Assembly (NCBI GenBank): GCA_964623885.1 | Contig: CAZUVM010000254.1 | Coordinates: 1-17,456 of the forward strand | Direction of reading: 5' to 3' | DNA length: 17,456 bases | Source of the DNA: CAZUVM01 sp964623885 | GTDB lineage: Bacteria; Verrucomicrobiota; Verrucomicrobiia; Limisphaerales; UBA8199 | In this document: positions 9,001-15,371 of the stretch, piece by piece | How the letters are laid out: every line of letters starts with the position of its first letter | Numbering within the stretch: position 1 is the stretch's first letter | Position numbers and translations under genes: made by a program | Notes under the pieces: model-generated | What the model was told of the DNA's origin: nothing | Seen by the model: only the letters and a program-made list of their open reading frames with translations | The model's database searches: none

Positions 9001-11365
9001 GCAGACCCGCTCCCAATAGCGTCGCCGGGTTTATCGGTTTGCTGAATGTCACGATGATGGGCGAAACCCGCGATACTGAGGCCGCTCCATTGGTCGGGGT
9101 GACGGAGATCACGCTGGGGCCGGCGACCAGGACACCCACGTCGGCCGCAGCAGCTGATTGTGTGTTGGTAACCCTGACACTGGAGAGGCCGGTGTCGCCG
9201 GTGCCGAGATCCGTTACGGCTACTTGCACGGTTCCGGTGGGAGCGAGCAACCGGTATGAGCCGTCGCCGGACGAGAAAGCGAGCCAGGGCTGGTTGGCAA
9301 TCGTGACCGGCAAGCCAGCGGCCGGTTGTCCGGCGGAGTTGCGAGCGATCCCGGTGAGCAGCGCCTGTGGCGAACTCAATTGGAGAAACAAGTACTGGCC
9401 GGCGCTGATGATCCCTGACAAGGAGGTGCCGGTGAAATTCTCGGCGGTCGACAAATGGCCAAGCCCGTCGGAAACGAGCCGTTCGATCGGCTGCAGGCCA
9501 TAGAGTCCCCAGTCGTACCGGACCCGCGCTAACACAAAGCTTCCGTTCGTCGGCACCGGCCCGAATTGCGCCACGAGATGATGGCCCGGCAAAACGCCGG
9601 CCACACTAAGCTCAAAGGCGGCCAAAATGTTGGACACGGCAACCGGATTGCCGGCTCCTTGGAAATCGACGAAATTGGTCGGATCGATTTTCCGGAGCTG
9701 AACTGCCGGCCGGTTGCCCAGGTCGCCAGTGCCCGCTAAAATGCTGAGTGTATCCAAAGCGATCAATCCTCCGTTGGTATCCAGCACGCCGCCGGTAAAC
9801 GGCAAAGGCGGCACCACGTCCATCGTAACCGTTGCCTGATCGAGGTCATCCGGACCGAACAACAACATCGGGCGCAACGGGAAACTGAATTGCAGTCCAT
9901 CACCAACCGCTGGACGTTGGTAACCAATGAAAAAGCTCTCGTATTGCGGCGGATGGCGCATTGAGTGATCCGTGAGGCTGTACTGCTCCCGGACTTCCCC
10001 CCGCAGCGGCAGGCCGCTGGCGATTGGGCCGGCAGGGTTGGTTACGAGAACGGTCGCTATGCCGGTCACCAACTCAGGCACCATGCTGGCGGGACTCGAG
10101 GCCGGCTCGACGGTGCCAGTCGCCCCCAGCATTGCCGGATCAGGAGCCGTGGCGAGGCTCGGCAGCAGCGGTTGCCCCGGTTGCGCAGCCGGCGGGGCTG
10201 ACGGCGCGTTATCGGCAACTACAATCGTGTAGACCCCACTCCCCGGCACCATGATATTGACATTGCTGGTCCCGCTCCCAGCAATGATTTGCATTGCTTG
10301 CCATCGCATCCCGATCGCGTCCCAACGAGCCAAGGCTGCGGCATCGCCGTTTCCCAAAGGTCCAAACAATGCCAATGCTGTCGCACCGGGCTGAATAGGC
10401 TCCGCGCCCAATTCCAATGAGAACGATTGCAGTGGACTCCAGCCTTGCGGCAGGAACGCGGGCAAGGTCTGTCCACTCAACTGCGTAAGCGCCCCCGTCG
10501 TGCTCTGGCTGAATGCGCCCGGTCCAAAGGAAATCAGAATTGTCCCGGCTGCGTTCGAGACGATGCCACCCGCTATCGGCGTGAGATTGAAGATGTTCGT
10601 GCTGCGCCGTGCCAGTCGCGGATCAAGAATGATAGTGACTTCATTTGTGGTCAGGACCTGCTGTCGCCACACCGGCAAATATCCGGCCGCAAAGAATCTC
10701 CACGTGTGCAGCCCGGGCGCCTGGCCCACAGTGATAACACCGAAAATAGTGTCGCTGTAATTGGTGAGTATTCCCAAAGGCCCCGTTTCTATTACCTGTA
10801 CTCCGGCAAGGGGCTGCCCGCCATCATCCAGCGTACGCGTGAGGCCAACTGCTGAAGGCTGCGTAGCCGGTGCCACAAAGCGGCGCGTGATGAGCGCGGG
10901 CGAGCCACTGGTGACGCCCAGCGACAAAGTCCGGACCTGAGAGCGTGCTCCCGGCGACAACTGACCGTTTAAAACTATGCCGGTGAGATCAAAAAAGGAC
11001 TTTCCCGTTTCATCAACTCCATCGGGCTGCAGCGGACCGGTTGTTCCAGTGAAGCTGTCTACCAGGAGCACCAACGGCCCTTGGACGGGGTGAGTCGTCT
11101 GGTTGGTCAGGCTCACATCCACGTTCCAAACGTTTGCTGCGCGGTTGAAATGCATTGAAGTGAACAGCACCCCAAGGTCTGCCGAGGCATCTCGCAAGCT
11201 CAGGGTGGCACCATTCAGAGTAAACGTCTTGTTCTGCGCCAAAGCCGCGCCGCTGCAGATCAGGAACGCGAGCAGAACCAGGATCGTTGTGTTGGCGCTT
11301 CCCCGCTGGAAAACCTTTACCGATGGGACTGGCACGCGCCTGGAATGCTTTCGATAGCTGTTCAT
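1..11365 (-). CDS. Giant secreted RHS/YD-repeat protein with Tc-toxin C-like core (3' end off the left edge)
   Basis: The frame is open from ATG at 11365-11363 to position 2, 3,788 residues without a stop; ten methionine codons checked along it all lie in the same frame. Residues 1-43 form a signal peptide (basic N-region, hydrophobic ILVLLAFLICSGAALA, AxA cleavage), so the product is exported. Visible segments are: carboxypeptidase-regulatory-like pieces (~174-236 and ~667-720), Big_5-type Ig-like domains (~749-850 and ~1402-1523), an LVIVD/beta-propeller-like stretch (~1530-1910, e.g. VVIDVTDPTQPKQLG), an RHS N-terminal module (~2216-2265, GPFGRGWDFNYN), then a long YD array (e.g. YDENGRLVRQ). 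The end (~3705-3788; ERIYLGGFEIYREY, RYQLGNHLQSAVLEID, SYEEYYPYG) closely resembles the Tc-toxin TccC core. In RHS proteins the repeats form a hollow shell around a variable C-terminal domain; here that tip is missing from the window. The start overlaps the upstream PEP-CTERM gene by ATGA. Export and toxin delivery are inferred. Confidence 0.93.
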   Translation of the reverse strand, partial: MNSYRKHSRRVPVPSVKVFQRGSANTTILVLLAFLICSGAALAQNKTFTLNGATLSLRDASADLGVLFTSMHFNRAANVWNVDVSLTNQTTHPVQGPLVLLVDSFTGTTGPLQPDGVDETGKSFFDLTGIVLNGQLSPGARSQVRTLSLGVTSGSPALITRRFVAPATQPSAVGLTRTLDDGGQPLAGVQVIETGPLGILTNYSDTIFGVITVGQAPGLHTWRFFAAGYLPVWRQQVLTTNEVTIILDPRLARRSTNIFNLTPIAGGIVSNAAGTILISFGPGAFSQSTTGALTQLSGQTLPAFLPQGWSPLQSFSLELGAEPIQPGATALALFGPLGNGDAAALARWDAIGMRWQAMQIIAGSGTSNVNIMVPGSGVYTIVVADNAPSAPPAAQPGQPLLPSLATAPDPAMLGATGTVEPASSPASMVPELVTGIATVLVTNPAGPIASGLPLRGEVREQYSLTDHSMRHPPQYESFFIGYQRPAVGDGLQFSFPLRPMLLFGPDDLDQATVTMDVVPPLPFTGGVLDTNGGLIALDTLSILAGTGDLGNRPAVQLRKIDPTNFVDFQGAGNPVAVSNILAAFELSVAGVLPGHHLVAQFGPVPTNGSFVLARVRYDWGLYGLQPIERLVSDGLGHLSTAENFTGTSLSGIISAGQYLFLQLSSPQALLTGIARNSAGQPAAGLPVTIANQPWLAFSSGDGSYRLLAPTGTVQVAVTDLGTGDTGLSSVRVTNTQSAAAADVGVLVAGPSVISVTPTNGAASVSRVSPIIVTFSKPINPATLLGAGLQLLGSNSVPVPAGLSLNLKNTIATLLPTEQLDPSTLYTVAIATNVTDSAGRGLTGPGLFSFTTESDLLNRLTAQLVIFEPGATNIPADVLSKIPAFVPGQEKDAIVVQGSAGSVEPGKPVILANESSGETATVLSKSDGSFYGLIHGGEADFISATIVNANGTRNYLPVSRQLFDNGFVGLYQGGGILEAQSDGGPVQVIVQPGAIADKTKFKLDLLSTSDLLALTGGVLPVGGTLLGGGLKISAQGGSSLGPVDVSIPVTDAQLQQAGVTNGATPNHSVFAMVAPSTLQGDHVFMLLDKMVYENGRLVTHSPPFPGANYLLNPPNDQQEAMDTQNLILGAASPPTSTAGESAAISTLGVMPLLLATESQPVVFSGKVIEETYDSSGIITNARPVGGALVTIDPIGHSTFDQTRPGRLSPGAIYCMSSQNGFYAAMIPEPEFGDPTIPGSGQEFVLTAQHPTRFGVRTSVRASVQVSVARLTDIIFHVPGPGAVADPNPARLSMFHSPLIPAPGQQATITVLASHGSDLPVVTLSAIDTEPLVAGGFIPANAAQVLPPVITQLGATTVRAAFPVTCTTNARVTFKVRADVNGAPTASADYPVTFTDSPLTVTNPPFSDPNDHVGPRVVQSQPHDDPDFLEQSLRPGQPIVILFDEAVDASITNGQGIALSPAADLPVLELSPDQRTLTLTYYSLNPDTKYTLTLNSQITDISPIHNPLDQDPLTGGFDPFLLHFHTPPVPQGNLSEIQSGGGVVMRGIFAFALDRAGPLDGAVVAYNLSDPAHPLQVGQLQVPGFPRDLALIPKYRFAIDLSRQPSSIRTNNLLAVVGGKLGASSDEFGNLSGGFQYLWVVDISNPSNMVRLASAAVTFAPDTAITKVQWSPPYLAYEASGPDSQAIVLENLQSFILGSFLPPNQFGTNINMGVDKLGDGDYVDFAAGDQLPVPARILNLIAGEVERFGLFDTDQRINDFVWDSGQSYLGVVLTGGHVLDSTGQPVDVAPPAYQTLLQGEIVLDRSNASLTVTNGTPKRLFTLFGIGLPTGAGQIRLANLALVSVEPNTTGPSSLVVIDVTDPTQPKQLGTISIPQRHGLIQSIIQHEDGLLRVATSQDVLLLDPSKLTQPQPPTGPHPALVGTIYGAGGGARSFDGDLDGLNVVNIGGTHLVKQTAPLVQFVSFPNKMFGTNDTDLAFDPTTITNKPDKFQPVLQKAIPADILVPACLRTNPGPSTLSPPARQSHYYVMAFAPGSSGPTMDLSLESLNDAQYPLRNKGRGFLPVRAMSDKSLKAIDEQPVDNVDAPIQILPAYRLSADPTDPAYNVYLSKPIAFLACENPTPDELQNLTNELDRLIIWSGYFERAYLDYDQVADSTIGGGNSVIGPFAAQPDPTEKIMRPGTEALLPSIPGDYITGPNPPSPIGHATLPGSGGSITAHSGELRTDTVDFSLPSRRMPIIFKRSAGSQDLYDGPFGRGWDFNYNQRIIDLEALPSGGVCPVVLRGGNDDEIGTHRDLLFINGEGSVLVYKFAGTNAPDEFKNDPLAQQLQWLDKGLSFYLPPTGVFDMMVRFKDKKYGRLLPDGTQFWYTTQGRLNAIYNRYTNNAQVMRYNDRGELVRVQDLSVTTDRYLDIGHYRAKSEQSHLTALDKTTDNKKEVGRIYRLVDYTGGALGQGRDVQFFYTDKGELEHREGIKVTTANLLGFTGRPKVYYTYIVGPGTGQSQYPQANGLSGIVAGDPNGAPLISINEFMPGAPGPTAKNFTGANGPVSLDMQYGNTAADLAAGNGKIGVTTADSAQSQITLDKSGLPGQSRLSGPGSTPVTYRTLYYSNGLPAEIDYPMGNKVIYTYEFQFGTKNIRTQPNLRIVQTFPRDGTQPLTTQYSYENKYNLKNLTQIDVNNNSILYALTGDGLDVGQIQYPPVGINLPSGTPSIPVGLGATETFTYNEYGQLVLHQDVDGISHHFRLDRPDGFLSGSSIGNLGETTFTYGNPAGLVGKPDKSVPPLNAVTSYTYNEREELLSVNRNGLLSTFSYDENGRLVRQTSTADAGKELENIRIYEQNGFLRTNILNSAETGTGQGLQQLQTTYDHDAMFRVTKITYPNGESKIFDPAFIDHLGRPHQMKLGEYTESYGYDDNNNLLSITRGDAVTIYNYDGFDRLQTEILPVIGAQTETTMRSYFNNGAVKELTVSDPSGRIELHATYQVDALNRIAAETVDTDTGQATKAYSYDPSARLRQVASPAGEVTTIAYDEAGRSTSLSNSVQSVGFALDDNNNILNTSSHEGPSGRNVYTTHHDPFDALDRPTQLADDVGLIASYQLRRLDGKVLKLQDARGQIHQADYTRLGEPMLKKSPSGVEFHYAYDSDRRPTFEGDIQDQGWRYVYDSSLRLKQRQLRDGQTFSFDNFDARNQPRDMTFPGLAAHQEYDLQGRVSTRSATYANHVRSETNSFDSLDRPTATTFLTILGGSSLFGSLQFQYDLEGPLRREDMQLAGNNYSLVHDLRIDGVRTNLAYASGLRVAEGRDLHARLTNVQPAGLDAIVTSTEFEAANLVGRQTIGPGVILCENTFDLRKRLTGRKYTRVGDTNVLAELRYVYDPTDNVVARQFLSRGGRVDFFDYDPDNRLIRADFGARPTIGGAGARQVTGFTVPGDVAAQGGSWSPGFFGRNYQYDSQDLDLRTATTTDNPDGFALLPFAASVTNFDTDLLATSVDGFVRGRDTLGNTTNTVLQVRSPGAAAPVPVPATLQYDSRNELIQIVRRDGVQINYEYLPNGLCYYRKVSGPSGECVPSERVFIWDDHRLLEEYDLGATTPTLRARYYYAVSDVPIAADFADAGGNVERVYFLLDLQGSVIGVTDAQGRMIERYAYDADGNITAISHLSLMQWDFRDQLQAVAQQAAGEDATRETTYYVYDGGGQRVRKVTERTARSKERIYLGGFEIYREYDTGGAVELERETLHVMDDKQRVALIETRTQGSDPAPAKLVRYQLGNHLQSAVLEIDAEARVISYEEYYPY

Positions 11366-11967
11366 CGTCTCGACCTGGCAAATCGCCACAGGCCAATGGC
11401 CGCCAGGAGCAGCGACCACGCTTGAGGCTCTGGGATATCGGCGATTCGCAGATCACTAAACCAGCCCTGGGACACCACGGCGTCGCCGTTATCGAAAAGA
11501 TCAAAGTAGACATTAAAAGAGCTGCCGAAGAACTGCGACGGAATCAGCGCACTGACGGCATAAGCGCTCTGGCGACTCAGCAGCGGTGAAAGCGGCGGGT
11601 AAGCAATTGAGCCGAGGGAAACCGTCGTGGGCGCGATCGCTAATGCGCCGGGAGTGGCCGGGGCCAGGACAGTTCCGCTGGCGTCCGTAGTAAGATAGAC
11701 AGCCGTAAACTGGGAATCTGTGGTTTGGATTGTAACCGTGAACGAATCCAGGAACGTGCCAGGCGCGAAAGCCTCGTCGGTAGCAAACCCGAAATTGAAA
11801 ACCAAGCTGGGCTGAATCAGCAAGGGATCCAGCGACAATTGCCGGCTTTCGGTCTGTAATGGCTGGCCACCGCCGGTATTAAGGACGATGGGTGAGCTGG
11901 CGGCCCAAAGGGAACCAGCCGAAGCCAACCAGCAAAAAACCACCCACCGGTAACACTGCCCGCTCAT
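11362..11967 (-). CDS. PEP-CTERM sorting-domain secreted protein
   Basis: A 201-residue protein of otherwise unknown function. It starts with a short signal peptide (MSGQCYRWVVFCWLASAGSLWA, cut near residue 22). The body is Thr/Ser-rich and probably beta-sandwich. It ends in a textbook PEP-CTERM signal: PEP at residues 179-181, then a hydrophobic stretch (SLLLAAIGLW) and a basic tail (RFARSRR). In the PEP-CTERM/exosortase system such proteins are exported, cleaved at the tail by an exosortase and released or attached to the surface; no exosortase gene is in view. The frame can be extended back to an ATG at 12174, but that extension spans a consensus-like promoter and places the signal peptide internally, so the start at 11967 is preferred. 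There is no clear Shine-Dalgarno sequence. The TGA stop overlaps the ATG of the giant RHS gene (ATGA), which suggests translational coupling and a linked role. Function beyond sorting is not recognisable. Confidence 0.85.
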   Translation of the reverse strand: MSGQCYRWVVFCWLASAGSLWAASSPIVLNTGGGQPLQTESRQLSLDPLLIQPSLVFNFGFATDEAFAPGTFLDSFTVTIQTTDSQFTAVYLTTDASGTVLAPATPGALAIAPTTVSLGSIAYPPLSPLLSRQSAYAVSALIPSQFFGSSFNVYFDLFDNGDAVVSQGWFSDLRIADIPEPQAWSLLLAAIGLWRFARSRR

Positions 11968-11990
11968 ACTTCGGAGGGAATCTAATGGCG

Positions 11991-12020
11991 AGCATAAGTA
12001 ATCTATGCGGCCAATGTCAA
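11991..12020 (-). promoter_or_regulatory. Sigma70-type promoter for the PEP-CTERM/RHS operon
   Basis: Read on the minus strand, a perfect -35 hexamer TTGACA (12020-12015) is followed after 18 bases by TATGCT (11996-11991), four of six matches to the -10 consensus. Transcription would start near 11984, giving a leader of only about 17 nt before the ATG at 11967, with no Shine-Dalgarno sequence. The position fits the chosen start of the PEP-CTERM gene and would drive both it and the overlapping RHS gene. It is predicted from sequence only. Confidence 0.6.
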
Positions 12021-12080
12021 TCCGATTCTGTGTGGCAGGCGCCAGCCGGCACGGAGCAACGGAATCCCTCCCCACCGTCA

Positions 12081-12097
12081 CCAGGTTTATGACCTGG
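12081..12097. repeat. 17-bp perfect inverted repeat upstream of the PEP-CTERM/RHS promoter
   Basis: CCAGGT and ACCTGG form perfect 6-bp arms around a 5-bp centre (TTATG on the plus strand). It lies about 60 bp upstream of the -35 box at 12020 and about 120 bp beyond the stop of the kinase gene. No T-run follows it on the minus strand, so it is a poor terminator; a regulator-binding site is possible. The rest of the 12021-12219 spacer shows nothing recognisable. Confidence 0.4.
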
Positions 12098-12219
12098 AAA
12101 ATCCAAAAACCGCGCGTCTCAAGTATCGCGAGCGACCACCTGTGCACAGCATTGATGTGGGCCAACCGCTTCAAGGGTTCGCATCATTCTCAGGAAATGG
12201 TGTTGAAAAGTTTCTGGAT

Positions 12220-14550
12220 TCAGTCGGCCCAATTCAGATTTAGAGCCGCCAGTTCTTTCCGCAGTGCGGTAATGTTCCATTCGTACAGCCGGTGCCCGCC
12301 GTCCAGCAGATACAACCTTGAATCATCGGGGCTCCAAACTGCCGCCAGCGCTTCAAAGCCGATGGGTGCCCTCAACAGGCACAGTTCAGACAAGTCGCGG
12401 CCGTTCAGCAGTTGAAAACCATTGCCGCCCAGCGGTGCAGCGGCCACCCGGCTATCATGTGAAAAGACAATTCGGCTGCTGTTCCAACCGCCGAAACTTA
12501 CAGGCCATTCTTTGACCAACCGCCATGTGCCGACATCCCAAACGCCGTAATGTTCGGGCATCCGCGCAATGAGCCACTGACCGTTGGGACTGAATTCCGT
12601 TATGATCGCGTTAGTCTGACGCAGGAATCCGATGCTTTTGGCCTGCCGCGCGTCCCAGAGCCGGACATCCGTGCCCGGCACGGTGGTTGACGCACCCCAA
12701 TTCTCGTCGGGGCTCAGCGAAAAGAACGTCATTGGCTCACCCCGGGCCACAATCCGAGCCTGATCGGGGTGACCGCCTGGCCAAACTTCAATTCGCGAAA
12801 TGTATAACCCAGTTCGGTCCGCTGCCACCAGCCAATTGGTCCTCATCCCTGTAAAACCAATAATCGTTGTGTCAATTGAACGCCCAATTCCAATAGGGTC
12901 CGCAACTTGCACCGCCAGTGTCCCGTTGCCATCGGAGCAATTGAAATCGCAACGCTCAATTCCGAAATTGCGCGAACTATAAAGAAACGATTTCCCATCC
13001 GGGGGACAAGCCACGTACATCCAGGGCATGGCCAATTGGGGACGAGACCAAATCTGGGTGCGGCTGCCAGTGTCCAAAAGCGCCACACCATTAAGCGTTC
13101 CCGTAACCAAAAACCTGCCGTCCCTCGTAACGTCCAGCGTGCAAGCGCGATGATCATTGGCGGCGGGAAATCGAACAAACACGTGATTTTGGCTTTCACC
13201 AGGCCATGCGAGCGCCGCCACCGCTTCATTGCGAACCTCCCGGTCCGGTTTGATCGCGGCGGTCTGCTTGATGACGGCCAGCAAATGATCGCGCTGGCTC
13301 GAGTCGTCCGCACCGAGAATCAGCCGTGACTGGACAAGCAATGCTGCATAGAGGTTCCGTTGGGCGGACGCGTAAGCTGTCTCAGCGTCCTTCAATGCAG
13401 TTTTGAGGCGGTGGTTGGCGCTTAATAGCATCGCGCCCCCTGCTAAAGTCGCGGTAATCAGCAGCAAGGTTACAAAGGTCAGCGCCGGGTTTTTGCGAGT
13501 CCAGCAGACCATTCGCTCGAACTGCGACACTGGTCGCGCGAGGATGGGGTCTCCGTCCAGCCATCGCTGCAAATCATCCGCGAATTCACGCGCCGAGGCA
13601 TAACGCCGCGCCGGTTGCTTGGCCAGGCATTTAAGGCATATGACTTCCAGATCGCGCGGCACGTCAGGAGCCATTTTGGAGGGCGGCACTGGCTCCTCTT
13701 CGGCAATGCGCCGGCATAACGCCGGGAGGTTCTCCGCGGAAAACGGCGGCTGTCCAGTCATCAGCGCGTAAAGAATTCCACCCAAACCGTAAATGTCTGC
13801 CGCAGTGGTAGCCATCGCTGCACTGGCGAGAATAAGCTCAGGTGCCAAAAACTGTGGAGTTCCCAGCAAGTGTGTCGAAACCGTCAGCGACGGGGCTGCA
13901 TCCGACAGACAATCGACCATTTTGGCCAGGCCGAAATCACTGATGTATGGCCGTCCGGACTCATCAAACAGAACGTTTCCCGGTTTAAGATCGCGATGTA
14001 ACACTCCCCGTTCATGCGCAAATTGAACGGCACCCGCGACAACCGTAAGCAGGTTGGCGATATCGGCGAACCGGCCGCGGTACTGGCTGATTCGCGAAGC
14101 CAAGGTCCCTCCGGCCGCCAGCTTCATGGTAAAATATGGCATCCCTTCGTACTCGCCAGCATCGTAAACCGGGAGAATTGAGGGATGGTCCAGCTGCGTG
14201 AGGGCTTTTATTTCCAAACGAAAACGGTCGATCATCCCGGAAGCGGCAACCTGGTGCGCGAGCAACATCTTGAGTGCTACCATCCTGGCCGGGTGAATCT
14301 GGCGCGCACGGTAAACCAGCCCCATGCCGCCCCGATCGATCTCCTCAATTACAATGTGATTCGCAACCCGGAAGAGAACCGGCTCGGCCCCGCCATCCGG
14401 GGGAATTTGAGGGCCTCTGTTTTGCTCGGCCGATTCAACCAATGCCTGCCAGGTGCAACTGGGACATAAGCCATCCAGGCGGGCGTTCAGCAGCGTCCCG
14501 CAGGCCTGGCAGCGCGTTGGGTTTTCTGCAACTGGATAGGAGTCTTTCAC
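12220..14550 (-). CDS. Transmembrane Ser/Thr protein kinase with N-terminal zinc ribbon and C-terminal WD40-like propeller
   Basis: A 776-residue Hanks-type kinase starting at GTG (14550); no in-frame ATG lies between it and the sigma gene. Residues 14-32 form a small zinc ribbon (CQAC...CPSC). The kinase domain (~66-340) has a complete catalytic set: glycine loop RGGMGLVY (73-80), Lys94 in VALK, the probable helix-C Glu113, HRDLKPGN (Asp187, Asn192), DFG (205-207) and the GTPQFLAPE activation/P+1 segment (230-238). One membrane helix (~357-377, TFVTLLLITATLAGGAMLL) puts the kinase in the cytoplasm and the C-terminal half outside the membrane. That half (~450-776) holds about five degenerate WD40-like repeats, such as LSPDENWG, VRLWDARQ, FSPNGQWL and WSPDDSRL. 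It follows the ECF sigma gene by 61 bp on the same strand, so the two are probably co-transcribed. Kinase-ECF pairs of this architecture recur in Planctomycetes and Verrucomicrobia; the kinase may phosphorylate the sigma factor. Signal and substrate are unknown. Confidence 0.97.
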   Translation of the reverse strand: MKDSYPVAENPTRCQACGTLLNARLDGLCPSCTWQALVESAEQNRGPQIPPDGGAEPVLFRVANHIVIEEIDRGGMGLVYRARQIHPARMVALKMLLAHQVAASGMIDRFRLEIKALTQLDHPSILPVYDAGEYEGMPYFTMKLAAGGTLASRISQYRGRFADIANLLTVVAGAVQFAHERGVLHRDLKPGNVLFDESGRPYISDFGLAKMVDCLSDAAPSLTVSTHLLGTPQFLAPELILASAAMATTAADIYGLGGILYALMTGQPPFSAENLPALCRRIAEEEPVPPSKMAPDVPRDLEVICLKCLAKQPARRYASAREFADDLQRWLDGDPILARPVSQFERMVCWTRKNPALTFVTLLLITATLAGGAMLLSANHRLKTALKDAETAYASAQRNLYAALLVQSRLILGADDSSQRDHLLAVIKQTAAIKPDREVRNEAVAALAWPGESQNHVFVRFPAANDHRACTLDVTRDGRFLVTGTLNGVALLDTGSRTQIWSRPQLAMPWMYVACPPDGKSFLYSSRNFGIERCDFNCSDGNGTLAVQVADPIGIGRSIDTTIIGFTGMRTNWLVAADRTGLYISRIEVWPGGHPDQARIVARGEPMTFFSLSPDENWGASTTVPGTDVRLWDARQAKSIGFLRQTNAIITEFSPNGQWLIARMPEHYGVWDVGTWRLVKEWPVSFGGWNSSRIVFSHDSRVAAAPLGGNGFQLLNGRDLSELCLLRAPIGFEALAAVWSPDDSRLYLLDGGHRLYEWNITALRKELAALNLNWAD

Positions 14551-14611
14551 GCCCGCATGTTTGATGCTTACATGGCTACTTGATTGTGAACTTATAAATG
14601 ATTCTCAGGAA

Positions 14612-15358
14612 TCATGACGCCGAAGTTTCGGTGGGCGAGCCAGATTGGCTGGCTTTGTCCATTAGGACCTTCTGTAAGTAATCCATTTCGGAAGCGACCT
14701 CATGCGGCGCCGACACGGTTTGCGCGACTTGTTGCTGAACCAGCGCGCGCAGATGGGAACGCAACCGGTGCAGCTCAGACTTGAAGGCTGCAACCGAGAC
14801 ACCCAGTTCATGCGCCGCACCCTCGTATGAACGAGACTCGCTCCCGCGGGGCAGGAAATCCTTCAGCACGGCGTAATTCTTTTCACGGCCGCCCTGGGCG
14901 TATTCGGCTCGCACTGTCGCCAGGGCACGTTCCATGATAGTCAGCGCCCATTCGCGATCGAAACTGGTTAAGTTCTCGGGCTCATCCGCCAGCGGTTCGA
15001 GGTCTGGCTGAGCCGGCGCGGCGTCGAGGCTGACGTGTGGAATACCCCCGCCGCGTTTCAAAGCCAACCGTTCCTGCGCGGCATCGCGCAAGAACCGAAT
15101 CAAGGCGCCGATTAAAAAGGAGCGAAACCGTCCGCGCAAACGATCAGCGCGCGTGAAAATTGATTTTTCAACGACATGGGCAAAGAAATCCTGGGTCAAA
15201 TCTTCAGCGTCGGTTTCCGAGACGCCTCTCGAACGGATAAAGGCTCGCACCGGCCCCCAGTAGCTGCGGCACAATTGTTCCAGCGCTTCTCTGGCCTCCC
15301 CTTCCCCGTGCACCGTGGCGACAGCGAGCGCGCTCCAATGAGTCGTAGGAAATTGCAT
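14612..15358 (-). CDS. ECF-family RNA polymerase sigma factor
   Basis: A 248-residue sigma-70 family factor of the planctomycete/verrucomicrobial ECF type. It opens with the family's characteristic FPTTHWS (residues 3-9). Sigma region 2 is visible around residues 25-95, including AEDLTQDFFAHVVEK (51-65) and the RLRGRFRSFLIGALIRFLRDA-like segment that contacts the -10 element. Region 4 (~155-215) has a helix-turn-helix around YEGAAHELGVSVAAFKSELH. A short C-terminal tail after region 4 (EVASEMDYLQKVL) is also usual in this group. The start at 15358 is chosen over an ATG at 15412 because it gives the family-typical N-terminus and because a good promoter lies between the two. The next gene, 61 bp downstream, is the Ser/Thr kinase. 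No classical anti-sigma gene is present, so the kinase is the likely regulator; that is inference from context. Confidence 0.94.
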   Translation of the reverse strand: MQFPTTHWSALAVATVHGEGEAREALEQLCRSYWGPVRAFIRSRGVSETDAEDLTQDFFAHVVEKSIFTRADRLRGRFRSFLIGALIRFLRDAAQERLALKRGGGIPHVSLDAAPAQPDLEPLADEPENLTSFDREWALTIMERALATVRAEYAQGGREKNYAVLKDFLPRGSESRSYEGAAHELGVSVAAFKSELHRLRSHLRALVQQQVAQTVSAPHEVASEMDYLQKVLMDKASQSGSPTETSAS

Positions 15359-15371
15359 CGGCGTACCACCG

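Noticed and set aside
12081..12097. The CCAGGT palindrome as a terminator for the kinase gene
   Set aside because: On the minus strand it is followed by TGACGGTGGGG, not a T-run, and it lies about 120 bp beyond the stop.
11362..12174. Longer PEP-CTERM gene starting at the ATG at 12174
   Set aside because: The extra 69 residues cross a consensus-like promoter and would bury the signal peptide; the start at 11967 gives a proper N-terminal signal.
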